Assembly (NCBI GenBank): GCA_009823505.1
Contig: VZQC01005585.1
Span: 851,006 to 915,005, forward strand
Reading direction: 5' to 3'
Length of the DNA: 64,000 nucleotides
Source: Rhizomys pruinosus
Taxonomy: Eukaryota; Chordata; Mammalia; Rodentia; Spalacidae
Part shown: positions 34,608 to 45,065 of the stretch, one piece after another
Numbering within the stretch: the stretch's first letter is position 1
How the letters are laid out: every line of letters starts with the position of its first letter
The notes under the pieces: generated by a model
What the model saw: the letters and a program-made list of their open reading frames with translations, nothing else
What the model was told of the DNA's origin: nothing
Databases searched by the model: none
Translations under genes and position numbers: made by a program

Positions 34608-35751
34608 CGTTTAGAGGCAAGGGCCTTTACCTTTTGTGGGGCTTGGACCCCTGGCCAAAATCTCCTTGGTAGAATAATCCATGCTGATAACAGAGCTCCT
34701 TCGTATATATTTTGCTATAGTGCATACTTAAGGAGACTTAGTATTATATTTGGTTCTGAGAGAATAATCCTTTTCACAGTTTATGTCTATTAGTAGTCAA
34801 TTCAGAAGGCAGTTTTCACCGGTTTTATAAGAGATTAACCTTTATAATAGTTGTCTCCAATTTAAAGTTGGAGAACGACATCATCATCATATTTCTCCTT
34901 GTTCTAGTGAAGACTCCTCCGTTAGCACCCTACACCTCACCTTGCCTGGAAACACTGTTGCAGCAGAGGCAGCCATATGCCTGTATATCCAATCTAATTT
35001 GGCTATTGGCTCTCTCCTTGGAGGAAAACCCATGGCTGATGTGCCACAAGCTTACACCCTCGAATGGTCAGGGAGATGATATAAGCCACGTAAGACCCGT
35101 GTAATATCAAACAGAAAAAAATGTAATTCCTGGATTAACCTACCATCCAAACACTGTGTCCATACCAAAGTAACCTACTATACAATTAACTGTTTAAATA
35201 CCTATATATCTAATTGCTTGTGCTTCTAGTAGGATCAAAAAGTTATTCCTGGACAAACGTTAGCCCATGAAAGAAAAGGAAACAGCCAGAATTGACCAGA
35301 GTCCAAGACAACAAGCTCCAGAGAAAGTAGACTGCTTTTGCTTCTCATCCACCTGATTGAGGGTGATGGGAGTGAGATGAGATGAAACTACAGCAATATA
35401 GCCTGACCCACCCATTTGATAACGTTGAACATACAAAGCCCCCCTGCTGGATGGTGGACCAGGGGCTGTGGGGCTTTGACCAACAACTGCTTGCAATTGT
35501 TTACATGAAGGATGCTAAAGTACCAATGGAAAAAACAAAAAAAAAAAAAGGAAAAAATGGAAAAAAAAAAAAACCTGAAAGATGCAGGACAGTTATGGCA
35601 GATGCAGATGATGGAGGTGGGGTGGTGTAGGGTTGGGGAGGGGGAAGAGGAGCGGGGAGAGAATAGAAAGAAAATGATTGATAGACCCTGCCTAATAACA
35701 AAACATCAATAAAAAATTAAAAAAAATAAAAAAAAAAACACTTGTAAGTTT
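34591..35751 (+). mobile_element. Composite retroelement with L1-type 3' end, copy 1
   Basis: About 1.13 kb (34608-35734), flanked by AAAACACTGTAAGATTT and AAAACACTTGTAAGTTT, which are 16-17-bp target duplications. It ends in an L1-like 3' module (GATGCAGGACAGTTATGGCA, a G-rich tract, ATCAATAAAAAATT and an A tail). The body is not recognised as L1: block A at 34608-34745, block B at 34905-35217 and block C at about 35428-35520. All three blocks recur in the element at 44110-45048, but B there has the opposite orientation relative to A and C. Confidence 0.7.
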
Positions 35752-36341
35752 CATCTTACCCCTGGTAAGACTTTTATTGATTAATATATACTTGCATTTA
35801 CATATGTTGAACTATCCTGATATCTGAAATAAAATCGACTTGATCATGGTGGGATGACCTTTTTAATGCGTGCTTTTATGTTTTAAAATATTTTATTGAA
35901 TTTTTGCGTTTTTCATTAGATATGTCTATAGTTTTCATTTTTGGTTGTATCTTGCCTGGTTTTGTATTGAGTGATTTGCTGGCTTATAGAAGGAATTTGG
36001 TAGATTTCCCCTCTTGTTTCTATCATTTCGAATAACTTGAATGATAATTGTTGTAGGTCCTCTTTAAATGTCTGGTAGAATTTGTCCGTCATTAGCTTAG
36101 GTTTTTTTTTTTTCAGTTGGGAGGTTTTGTATTTATGTTCTCAGTTCCCTATATATTGTGGTCTGTTTTCATCTTTTACTGTGGTCTCATTGGTTTATTT
36201 GGTTCCATTATGTTTTCAGATATTCATCTTTTCTCTAGATTTTCAGATGTAATATAGTGTTTTTCAAGTATTGCCTGTATAATGTCTGGATGTTTTTTGT
36301 TTACCTGTTTGTGATGTTTTCTCTTCTTTTTTTTTTAAATT

Positions 36342-36530
36342 TGTAGTTGTTCTTTTTTTTTTTTTTTTTTTTTGTCTTTTTGAGACAGGGTCTCCCTGTA
36401 GCCCCAGCTGTCCTGGAACTCACTCTGTAGACCAGGCTGGCCTTGAACTCACAAAGATCTGCCTGCCTCTGCCTCCCAAGTGCTAGGATTAAAGGCTCGC
36501 GCCACCACGCCTGGCCTGTAGTTGTTCTTT
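36342..36530 (-). mobile_element. B1 SINE, antisense, with 14-bp TSD
   Basis: Full-length B1 complement at 36356-36516 with a long T-run and CpG-rich CTCGCGCCACCACGCC. TGTAGTTGTTCTTT flanks both sides. It looks young. Confidence 0.97.
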
Positions 36531-37621
36531 CTTTTGGTTAAATGGGCTAGGGGTCTATCTATCTTGTTTAGCCTTTCAAAGAACTAGCTTTTAGATTCAT
36601 TGATTTTTTTGTATTGTTTTCTTTGTTTCTATCTCATTAATCTATGCTCTGATTTTTGTTTTTTATTCTTGTCTGTTGGGTTTGGGATTAATTTGCTATT
36701 TTCTCTCCAGTGTTTTGAGTTGCAATGTTAGGTCATTTATTTGTGTTCTTTCTGTTTTTTAATGTGGGCACTTAGACCTATAATTTTCCCTCTTTAGACA
36801 GTGTTCCATACATTTTGTTGTGCTGTATTGTCCTTTTCATTTAATTTCAAGAATACTTTTCTTTCTTTCTTAAATTCTCCTTTTACCCATGCATTATTCA
36901 GAAGTGTGTTTAATCTCCATGAGTTTATATTGTTACTAGGGCTTCTTTTGCTGGTGATAATAAGCTTTATTGCATACTTTTCTAATAGAATACATGGAAT
37001 TATTTCCAGTTTTTATATTTGTGGAGGTTTTGTTCTGTGCCCCAGTATGTGGTTGATTTTGGAGACTGTCCCAGGGGTGCTGAATAGAAACTATATTCTT
37101 TGGTGTTTGGGTGGAATATTTGCTAGTTGTTTGTTAGGTCAATTTGGTATATCATATTTTTCAGTTCTGATGTCTCTCTGCTTATTCTTTGTTCAGTTGA
37201 CCTGTCTAGCAGACACAATGGGGTGTTGAAGTCTCTTACTATTACCGTATTGGAATTAATCTGTGACTAAAGTCTTGTAGAATGCTGTTTATGAAGTTTG
37301 GTGCACCAGTTTTATGAGTATATGCTCATGATTGTGATATCTTCTTGGTTAACTGTTCCTTTGATAAGAATGAAGTGACTCTCTTCATCTCTTTTGATTA
37401 ATTTTATTTTGAAGTCTAGGTTGTCTGATATTAGTACAGCAACTCCTGATTGTTTCTTAGTATGATTTGCTTGGATTTTTTTTTTCTTTTACACCCTCTT
37501 ACCTTAAGATAGTGCCTGTCCTTGCAAGTGAGATGGGTTTCTTGCAGACAATAAAGAGATGGATTTTTCTTTTTTTTTATTTGAAATTAAGTCATTTATT
37601 TGCATTTGAATGAGATATTTC

Positions 37622-38218
37622 TTTTTTTTTCTTGTGTTTTTTTTCCACATTTTCCCCCTTTAATTTTATATTATTCTATAATACAAATACATGCCTTCCA
37701 CCCATATACAGTAATTACAGATTCTGAAAATAAGTGGTAGGTTGATTCTAGAGCCAGTTAAGAGATTCACATTATAACAACACAGTTGCTTTCAGATAAA
37801 AAGAGATATAACATTAATGTTGTTCAGCTTGTCTTTCAACTGGGGATTTGGTGTTAGCATACACAAATGAGGGAAACCATTCACTGTTTTTTTCTGGGAA
37901 TGTGTTACTTCACTTAGCATAATGGCTTCCAGTTCCATCCATTTACTACAAAGTTCATGATGTCATCCTTCTTTACAGCTGAATAGAACTCCATTGTGTA
38001 GACATACCACTTTTTTTTTTTTTATCCACTCCTCTCTTGGGCATTTGGGTTGGTTCCAACTCTTTGTTATTGTGAAGAGAGCTACAATAATCATAGATGT
38101 GCATGTATCTTTGTGGTAGGATAAGTCTTGTGGGAGTGGTATGACTAGGTCAGGTGGTAGGAAGTAAAGATGGCTGAGAAACATCTTAAAAAGTGTTCAA
38201 CATCATTAATAATTAAGG
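37622..38218 (-). mobile_element. L1 3' part with inverted 5' end, antisense
   Basis: 3' UTR and ORF2 C-terminus are antisense up to about 38163 (frame 37963-38184 includes KSWNQPKCP). Then AGATGGCTGAGAAACATCTT to AATAATTAAGGA reads in sense from an earlier ORF2 position. This is the twin-priming signature. It inserted into the L1 at 35773-40440. Confidence 0.8.
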
Positions 38219-38499
38219 ATTTTGCTTCTTAATCCATTCTACCCTGTCTCTACTTCTTAATCCATTCTACTACCCTGTTTCTCTTGATTGGGGATTTCAG
38301 TCCATTAATATTTGAAGCTATTCTTGAGAGATGTATATTGCTTCCCATCCTTTTAGTTTCTGTTTTCATTCTTGATCTAGGTTTGTATTTCCACAGTTAT
38401 ACCTTCATTAATTACTTTCTGTAGCTGGTTGGGTATAGTCATTTCTTCTGCTCTTTGTATTGCTTCAAGTTTTCTCTGAAAGTGTGGTTTTTCTGGACA

Positions 38500-39495
38500 T
38501 TAATTCTTTTAGTTTATTTATGTCATTTAAGATTTTTATTTTCCTTTAATTACTTTAGACGTTTTATCTGGGTAAAGTATTCTGGGTTGGCCTCTATAGT
38601 CATTTAGAACTGGGAATACTTTGGTTCAAGCTCTTCTGGTTTTCATCATTTGCATTGAAAAGTCAACCTTAATTCTGATGGGTTTTCCTATGTATGTGAC
38701 TTGTTTTTCTCTTGCAGCTTTCAGTATTCTGTCTTTGTTTTGAGCATTTTGTGTTTTTACTATGATATGGCATGGGGAGTTTCTTTTCTGTTCCCGTGTA
38801 TTTGATGTTCTATGTGCTTCTTATATTTGTATGTGTATGTCATTCCTCAATTTGCAGAAATTTTTTCTACAATCTTGTTAAATATCTATGTGCTTCTTGG
38901 ATATGTATGGGCATGTATTTCCTTAATTTGGGGAATTTTTTTCTACAATACTCTTAAATATCTGGTCAATATAGTTATCCTGAGATTATTCTCCTTCCTC
39001 TATACTTATGATGTGTAGATTTGGTCTTTTCATGGTGTCCCACATTTCCTGATTTTTCCATTCCTGTATTTTCTTAAATTTTTTTTAATGATTTTTGCTT
39101 GAGCCGTCCAATGCTTCCATGTTATTTATCTTCCAGTCTTGCTATTCTATTTTCTATGTTAATCATTCTATTACTGAGGCTTTCTCCCATCCTTTCCAGA
39201 TGGGTGTGTGAGTGTTCCATTTCCTTTTTTATTTCAGCTTGAATTTTCTTCAATATTTCTATATCTTTTGTAAATTCATTCCAAAGTTTATCATTATCTT
39301 CTTTTAGTTTATCCTTATCTTCTTTTGGTTCTTTGAGTTGTTTATTTGTTCTTTAAATTCCTTAAATTATTGGATCATGCTTATGATATTTCTTTTAAGA
39401 TCTGTATCCTGGGTTACATCTAGGGGGTAATCATTATAGGAATCTTCTACAGAATTGATAGTATGTAGTGGAGACTTATTATTTGGGTTTTTCAT
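38500..39495 (-). pseudogene. L1 ORF1 remnant
   Basis: The start codon complement CAT is at 39493-39495, followed (minus strand) by codons for MKNPNNK and DVTQDTDLKR, matching the ORF1 start seen at 14040 (EVTQDTDRR). Coiled-coil-like and RRM-like stretches follow, with many stops. GGTCTTTTCATGGTGTCCCA near 39020 is the complement of the conserved DTxKR block. Not functional. Confidence 0.8.
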
Positions 39496-40440
39496 CTTAT
39501 TGATTTTTTTCCTTGTGATTTTAGCATGTGGATTTATTTTGTTGTTTGTCTTCTGCTTTGAAACTCAAGGGTTTCTTTGTTGAATTGAAGACTGATTTTG
39601 CTTGTATTCAGATCCCTTAGTTGGCTTGTTATTAGGTATGAAAGGCTGCTTGTTCTACACTTCAGTTTTTCACTCCTGATTTTGGACTGGAGAGACCACC
39701 CAGTTCTCACCCAGCTAGTCAGGAGCTTCTTCAGAGGCCAGTACCTATCAGGCAAGCTTGAACCCTGCACCACATGGGGTTCTCCTACAGCTCTCCAGGG
39801 CTAGTGGTAAGCATCTAGTTCTGGGTCCAAGGCCAGGGAAGCCTAGCCTGAAGCAAGAGGAATGGCCAGAGGTGTTCCCTAGCTAGTTGTTAGGGAATCT
39901 GGAATACTGCTATGGCGGGGCAGTTGGGGACTCTCACCACCAGGTAGAGGTCAGCCTCAAATGCTCACTAGGAGAGTTGCTTTCACAGAAATGCCATGCC
40001 AGGTTGGGTTTGCCTACCGCCTCTCCAGGATGGCTGCTAACGTCTGGATTCAGGGGCAAGAAAGGCTAACCTGGAGCTGAGGGAAGGGTCCCAGGAGATC
40101 CCTAGCCAGTGGATAGGGAGTCTGGAATGCTGCCCTTGCCACTGTGGAGCTACTGTTGCTCCTGTACAGCTGGGGCCTCTCCCCACCAAGTGAAGGTCAG
40201 CCTCACATGCTCAGTGGGAGAGTTGAACACGGAGTCCACGTTCCAGTTCTCCAGGGCTGGTTTCGAATGTCGGTATCTGTGACCAGGGGCAGGGAAACCT
40301 AGCCTCGTGCAGGTGTTCCCCAGCTAGTGGAAAAGGAGGAATCTGTAATGCTACCGCAATGCCACCTGTCTTCTGGACCTCTCTCTTCACCAGCCAGACA
40401 GACCTGTTGGCCACTGTTCTCACCTGCTGGGAGCTACACA
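39496..40440 (-). promoter_or_regulatory. L1 5' UTR with tandem monomers, antisense
   Basis: A GC-rich island relative to its flanks, ending where the L1 ends. Related units start at 39791 and 40021 (CTCTCCAGG) and 40247 (TTCTCCAGGG), giving lengths of 230 and 226 bp plus a third partial unit to about 40395. Shared internal landmarks are GCCTAGCCT/GGCTAACCT, CTAGCTAGT/CTAGCCAGTGG, AGGTCAGCCTCA and GGGAGAGTTG. Mouse L1 promoters are built of about 200-bp tandem monomers, so this is inferred to be a monomeric promoter. Confidence 0.8.
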
Positions 40441-40451
40441 TGCCTCTCACA

Positions 40452-40648
40452 ACTAATTATTTTTATTTGTGTGTATGTCTGTGTGCCTGGATGTGTTTAT
40501 GTGCACTGCATGCCTGAGGTGGCTGGAGGTTTCAGGTCTCTTGAAGCTGGAGTTACAGGTAACTATGAGCTACTGATGCAGGTGCTGGGAACTCAGGGCC
40601 TCTACAATAGCAGTAAATGCTCTTAACCACTGAGTCATCTCTCCACGT
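40452..40648 (-). mobile_element. B3-type SINE, antisense
   Basis: Complement: TTTGTGTGTATGTCTGTGTG tail side, CAGGTGCTGGGAACTCAGGG, and head complement CTTAACCACTGAGTCATCTC. It lies directly against the L1 5' end. Confidence 0.85.
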
Positions 40649-40689
40649 TTGAAAGTATGCTCCATTGATATTCTTGTCAACATTTCAGG

Positions 40690-40885
40690 GAGAGCCACAA
40701 AGCTTACCACCATGAAAGGATATGGCCAGGAAGAAAGCTTTCACTGGGGAACTGAGTCTGCAGACACCTGAATTTTTTTATTTGACAGCCTCCAAAATTG
40801 CAAGAAATCATTGCGATAGACCATCCAACTATGGTTCTTTGTTGGAGCAGCCTGAGATAAATGAGATGTCTTTCTTCCAGGCTAT
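40690..40885 (+). mobile_element. Possible ancient repeat fragment (MaLR-like)
   Basis: TTTGACAGCCTCCAAAATTG, AAGAAATCATT and GTTCTTTGTTGGAGCAGCCT resemble the 3' portion of old mammalian MLT/MST-type LTRs. Strong divergence keeps this tentative. Confidence 0.35.
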
Positions 40886-42240
40886 TGAAACCTGGAGAGA
40901 TATGGTTGGAGATTGTTGCTGTTGTTACTGTTTTAAGATAAAAGATGATTTTGCTACTGAGACATTTTTCATCTTTAGATACAGAGTTTACCTCTTCATT
41001 GTATTCCCAGTAGAAATTCTACAGAAATATTGAGTATGCTTGAGTCTCTTAGAGTCTGGGAAGATGGGTTTGAATACCTGACTCATGCTTGTGAAAGTAC
41101 AAAATTCAGTGGCTGTCAGCTGGGAAGGAGGATCTGTTACCACATAGATGAGACTGTTGTTCTGAGGGGGTCTCCATTCCAGGGACTAGCCTGGCAGTGG
41201 GACATTTTACCCATGGACCTGAGCCCCGTTTGGGTCACACAGAAGAGAGGCAGGCTTAGGTCACCCTAGCGTGGATACCAGTCATAAGGTATGGCCTGAT
41301 TAAATCTGAGGATGAAATGATATCACCAAGAAAGTCACAGGGTGGACTATTTCAAAACAGGACCAATAAGAGATAGCAGGGTCATCCAGAGAAGGCATCA
41401 TCCTGTCAGAGACTCAGCTGGGACATTCCTAGGACTAGGGTCTGAAAGTCACTCAGAAGCATCTCAAGGGATGGAAAAGCCAACATTTGGTATCAAAATC
41501 CATATGGCACAAATATTAAGTTATTCTTTTCAAGTGAAGTCTGACACTTTTCATTTCTTTGTTTTCTCACTTGATTCTGGATAGCTGAAAGTCAACATTT
41601 TGAGGGGGTGGAGATTATATGGTAGAGGACTGGTGACAAGAGAGAAGCTGACTATACCTTCTTTCTGTGTGGGTATTGAGCCTGAATCAGGCCTTAGCTG
41701 GGAGAAAAGAGAAATTTTCAACAGGATTTTTTATTATAGCATACTTGGCTGATCTTCAAAATATCTGAAAGCAATTTTAAAACTCAGAAGAGAAGAAGAA
41801 ATATGTAATACATTTTACTTAAAGAGGCTTTTGTGGGAAGAATCTGTTTCCTGCTCACAATTCACTATGATAATCAGTTATTCTCCTTCCCCAAAGTAGT
41901 TAGTAATTTGAAAATCCTTTTTTATAAAGGGTTTACAAAATGTATATGATATGTTGTCAAGTGCAAGCTAATATTTCTAGTCAAATTAGCAAACAATAAA
42001 TCTGTTCAGTTTTTTGCCATTGTCTTTGCAAAATTAGTACTAAGGGGGCCAAAGAGCCAGGACCAAGTACAGTGGATTATATTAAGAGATGTGTCCCTAT
42101 CAGAGCTTATGAGGGGCTGACATTTTATTTGTAGTATTCTTTTTTGACATTTTCAAGTTAGCAATGGAATCTTTTATATAGACTACCCCCCCATCTTATA
42201 AAGCTGGAAATGAATGAATGAATTTGTTAAATGCCCAGAT
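40886..42240. other. No recognisable feature
   Basis: Mixed-composition unique sequence with frames of up to 103 aa (40722-41033), none with a recognisable domain. Confidence 0.4.
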
Positions 42241-42245
42241 TTCAC

Positions 42246-42448
42246 ACACTGGAGAGATGGCTCAGAGGTTAAGAACATGGGCTGCTCTTGCAGATTCAGT
42301 TCTCAACACCTCTACTTGGTCGCTAGCAGTCCATGTCTTCAGTCGCAGGGGATCCAATGCCCTCATCTGGCCTCTACAGGAATTGCATGTATGTGATGCA
42401 CTTTGATTTGTGCCAGCAAAAAAGTCATATGCTTAACATAAAAATAAA
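42246..42448 (+). mobile_element. Diverged B3-type SINE
   Basis: CTGGAGAGATGGCTCAGAGG head and the body GATCCAATGCCCTCATCTGG. An A-rich tail (AACATAAAAATAAATAAG) holds the next SINE. Confidence 0.85.
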
Positions 42449-42619
42449 TAAGGAGGACCCGGGTTCGATCCCAGCACCCACATGGCGGCTGAGAGCTGTC
42501 TGTAACTCCAATTCCAGGATAACTCCAGTTCCAGGGGAATCCGAGACCCTCTTCTGACCTCCGCAGCATTGCACGACACGGGTGCACAGACCTACATGCA
42601 GACAGTACATTCATACAAA

Positions 42620-42682
<63 letters not shown>

Positions 42683-42684
42683 AA
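42449..42684 (+). mobile_element. 5'-truncated young B3 SINE
   Basis: Starts inside the B box (GACCCGGGTTCGATCCCAGC), then has the duplicated motif (AACTCCAATTCCAGG then AACTCCAGTTCCAGGGG) and a long (AAAT)n tail. It lies directly in the A-rich tail of the older SINE. Confidence 0.93.
42616..42684. repeat. (AAAT)n microsatellite
   Basis: About 17 uninterrupted AAAT units, grown from a B3 tail. Confidence 0.97.
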
Positions 42685-43313
42685 TTAAAAAAATAAATAA
42701 TAAAATATCTAAAATGTCTAGGCTCCAGGAACTCTTTGAGGATGAGGTAGTAGATGTTACAAGTGTTGAACATCACATCAAAGCCAGAAGTGTCTGTGCC
42801 ATATCATTGCATAAGATACAAATGCCTTGAAATATCCATATGTTCTCTTCTCAAGGTAGATTTGGTGTCTGTAATCATTTCCATACAACATTTTAAGCAC
42901 ATGTCATGTTACAGTTTTGGCTTTGACATACCTATTGTAGTCACACATGCCATAAATGAAAACTCTTGAAAGGTACCAAAGAGATAATGAGAAAGGAATT
43001 TAGAGCAAAAATAGTTTCCCTAAGAATAATATAAAAAGGGTTTCAGGATAACATTTATGCTACAAAATGAGGAAAGGAGCCAGAAGACCTGGTTTTTACA
43101 GGCAGCTCTAAATGACGGTGATAATAATGTGATTCTAGTTCAGCAGACTGGTGACTAACATACCATACAGGGACACACAGATGCTGGGAATTCACTGATC
43201 ACTGAAATGCCACCTGCTAAAATGCTAGAAGGAAGACATAATTAAAATTATATAATCCAAGGAGGAGCTTTTTCCCTAACTTGAAACTTACAGCAGTCTT
43301 CTTTGCAGTTAAA

Positions 43314-43314
<1 letters not shown>
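42685..43314. other. No recognisable feature
   Basis: AT-rich sequence with no repeat or coding signal. Confidence 0.4.

Positions 43315-43353
<39 letters not shown>
43315..43353. repeat. (TG)n microsatellite
   Basis: A clean dinucleotide run of about 19 units. Confidence 0.97.
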
Positions 43354-43354
<1 letters not shown>

Positions 43355-44092
43355 TTTACGCGTGTCTGTGAGTAGTGACTTCCAAAACAGTGAAGCAATA
43401 GATAGTGTACAAGCCATATTTAGATTGAGCCAACTCTGTGAGGCCTGGGGCACTCTAATCCCCTCTTATTTTTCTATTACTGACAAGAACAATATATATT
43501 TTTCTAACAGCCATTCACTCTTATAGCCAAGGGGGTTGTTGTGAGGGATTGTAGTTACAGCAGTAATAGAAGACTTACATATACTACAGATGATTTTAGC
43601 AGCAGACAGACAATGAAATTTGAAAGTATACTGTTTAAATTCTCTGCCTTGGGCTGAACTTGGGAGGAGAAAGGGACCTCTTTCCCTTCATTTTGAAGTC
43701 AACACTGCATTTAACCAGGTGTATACACATGCACTTGCACTTCTCTTCCCAGCTGCTCCTTCTGGTTAATTTTTTTACTTCTATAAGCTACATCTTGCCA
43801 GTGGTTTTATCAGCCTCTCCTGCTATTATAAATCTACCCTATTACCTAATATGCAGCAGTAAATAATTTGTGTTTGTGAGTGGAGACAGTGCTGGCAAGC
43901 TCTCTGGATAGGTACTTAGCAAATCCCGCAGTCTTTCTTTGTCCACAGCAGACAGAACTCTGCCGTTTGTATCTTGTGTTGAGTGAAAATCCCCAAATGT
44001 GAACTTCATGCATTTCTTTAGCAGTTGCTGCTTAACGCTTTTATTTTGAAGAGCACAACATTTTTCGGGGTGTTATTTTGTTCATGACTCAT
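43354..44092. other. No recognisable feature
   Basis: Unique-looking sequence. The frame at 43660-43866 has no domain I recognise. Confidence 0.4.
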
Positions 44093-45065
44093 GCGTTTCT
44101 CATATTTTTTTAAATTCTTTTTTTATTGATGCTTTGTGTATTTCATACATCATTTTCCAATTCAGTTCAGGCATAAATCCCTTTCCCTTCCCCCCACCCC
44201 ACCCCTACTCATCCTAGATCATGCATTCTGCCATAACTTTTCTGCATCTTTCTCTGTTTTTTTGTTTTGTTTTGTTTTGTTTTGTTTTCATTTTTTTTAA
44301 CAATAAGTGATAATTTGTGAGTACAAGCATCCTTCGTGTAAAACCAATTTGGAAGCAGTTGTGCCCAAACCCACACAGCTCATGGGTCCCACCATCCAGC
44401 AGGGGGGGGCTTGTATATAATGCTAAAGTCTCCTTAAGCTATGCACTTAAGCAAAATATATTAATACAGGAGCTCTGACATCAACAATGGATTATTCTAC
44501 CAAGGAGATGTTGGCCAGGGGATCCAAGCCCCCACAAAAGGTAAAGGCTCCTTGTCTCCAAACTGGGATATCTGCAGGAAGAGAGGCGATAAGGCCCTGC
44601 TGTTGAAGACCTGATATAAACATGGGAAAGATGTATGGAGACCGCTCTTGCAAGTATACAGATGGTCTCTGGAATGCCAGAGAGTGTTGCCAAAAGCCAC
44701 TAAACCAATAAAGCAAATATAGGTCTCCTTGAGTCAAGCAAGACTCCTCCGTCGGCACCAGCTACACCTCACCTGCCTGGAAATACTGTGCAGCAGTGGC
44801 AGCCATATGTCTGTATATCCCAAATCTAATTGGCTATTAGCTCTCTCCTTGGAGGAATAACTCACGGCTGATGCCACAAGCTTACATCCTCTAATGGTTA
44901 GGAGATGTTATAAACCACAGGAAGACCCTGTCATACTTAATAGAAGAAAATGTAATTCATGGATTAACATACCATCCAAACATCTGTGTCTATACCAAAG
45001 TAACCTACCATAACAATTAGTACTGTTTAAATACCTATATATCTAATTGCGTTTCTCATATTTTT
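44093..45065 (-). mobile_element. Composite retroelement with L1-type 3' end, copy 2
   Basis: About 0.94 kb (44110-45048), flanked by perfect 17-bp duplications GCGTTTCTCATATTTTT at 44093-44109 and 45049-45065. Read on the minus strand it runs: reversed block B (45048-44745), block D (44740-44565), block A (44560-44420), block C (44420-44300), a TTTTG-type repeat, then an L1 3' end with G-rich tract and A tail (44260-44110). D carries an 88-aa open frame with no known domain (44492-44758, minus). The body is not recognised as L1 and is shared only with 34608-35734 in this window. Confidence 0.7.
44256..44290. repeat. (TTTTG)n simple repeat
   Basis: Five or more TTTTG units between the L1-like 3' end and block C of the composite element. 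Confidence 0.9.

Larger units (their letters stand above)
35773..40440 (-). mobile_element. L1 5' half, antisense (RT start to 5' UTR)
   Basis: Antisense order: RT N-terminal region at 35773-36130 (complement codes HHDQV), endonuclease region at about 36540-37600, ORF1 at about 38500-39495, 5' UTR at 39496-40440. A B1 (36356-36516) and a truncated L1 (37622-38218) interrupt it. In L1 coordinates it joins directly to the sense block beginning at 32885, so the two may have been one element before an inversion. All frames are decayed. Confidence 0.82.

Noticed and set aside
36801..37229. 142-codon open frame with hydrophobic stretches, resembling a membrane protein
   Set aside because: It is the complement of the L1 endonuclease region; the hydrophobicity comes from T-rich antisense sequence.
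40722..41033. 103-codon open frame on the plus strand
   Set aside because: No domain recognised; its first part overlaps a probable ancient repeat fragment.
42616..42684. Regular short repeats considered as a CRISPR-like or satellite array
   Set aside because: It is a 4-bp microsatellite in a SINE tail; no spacers are present.
42363..42776. 137-codon minus frame with repeated FIYLFIYLF
   Set aside because: It translates the (AAAT)n tail and B3 SINEs.
44492..44758. Three overlapping 67-88-codon minus frames considered as a retroviral coding fragment
   Set aside because: No protein motif of gag, pol or env is visible; kept only as part of the composite element.
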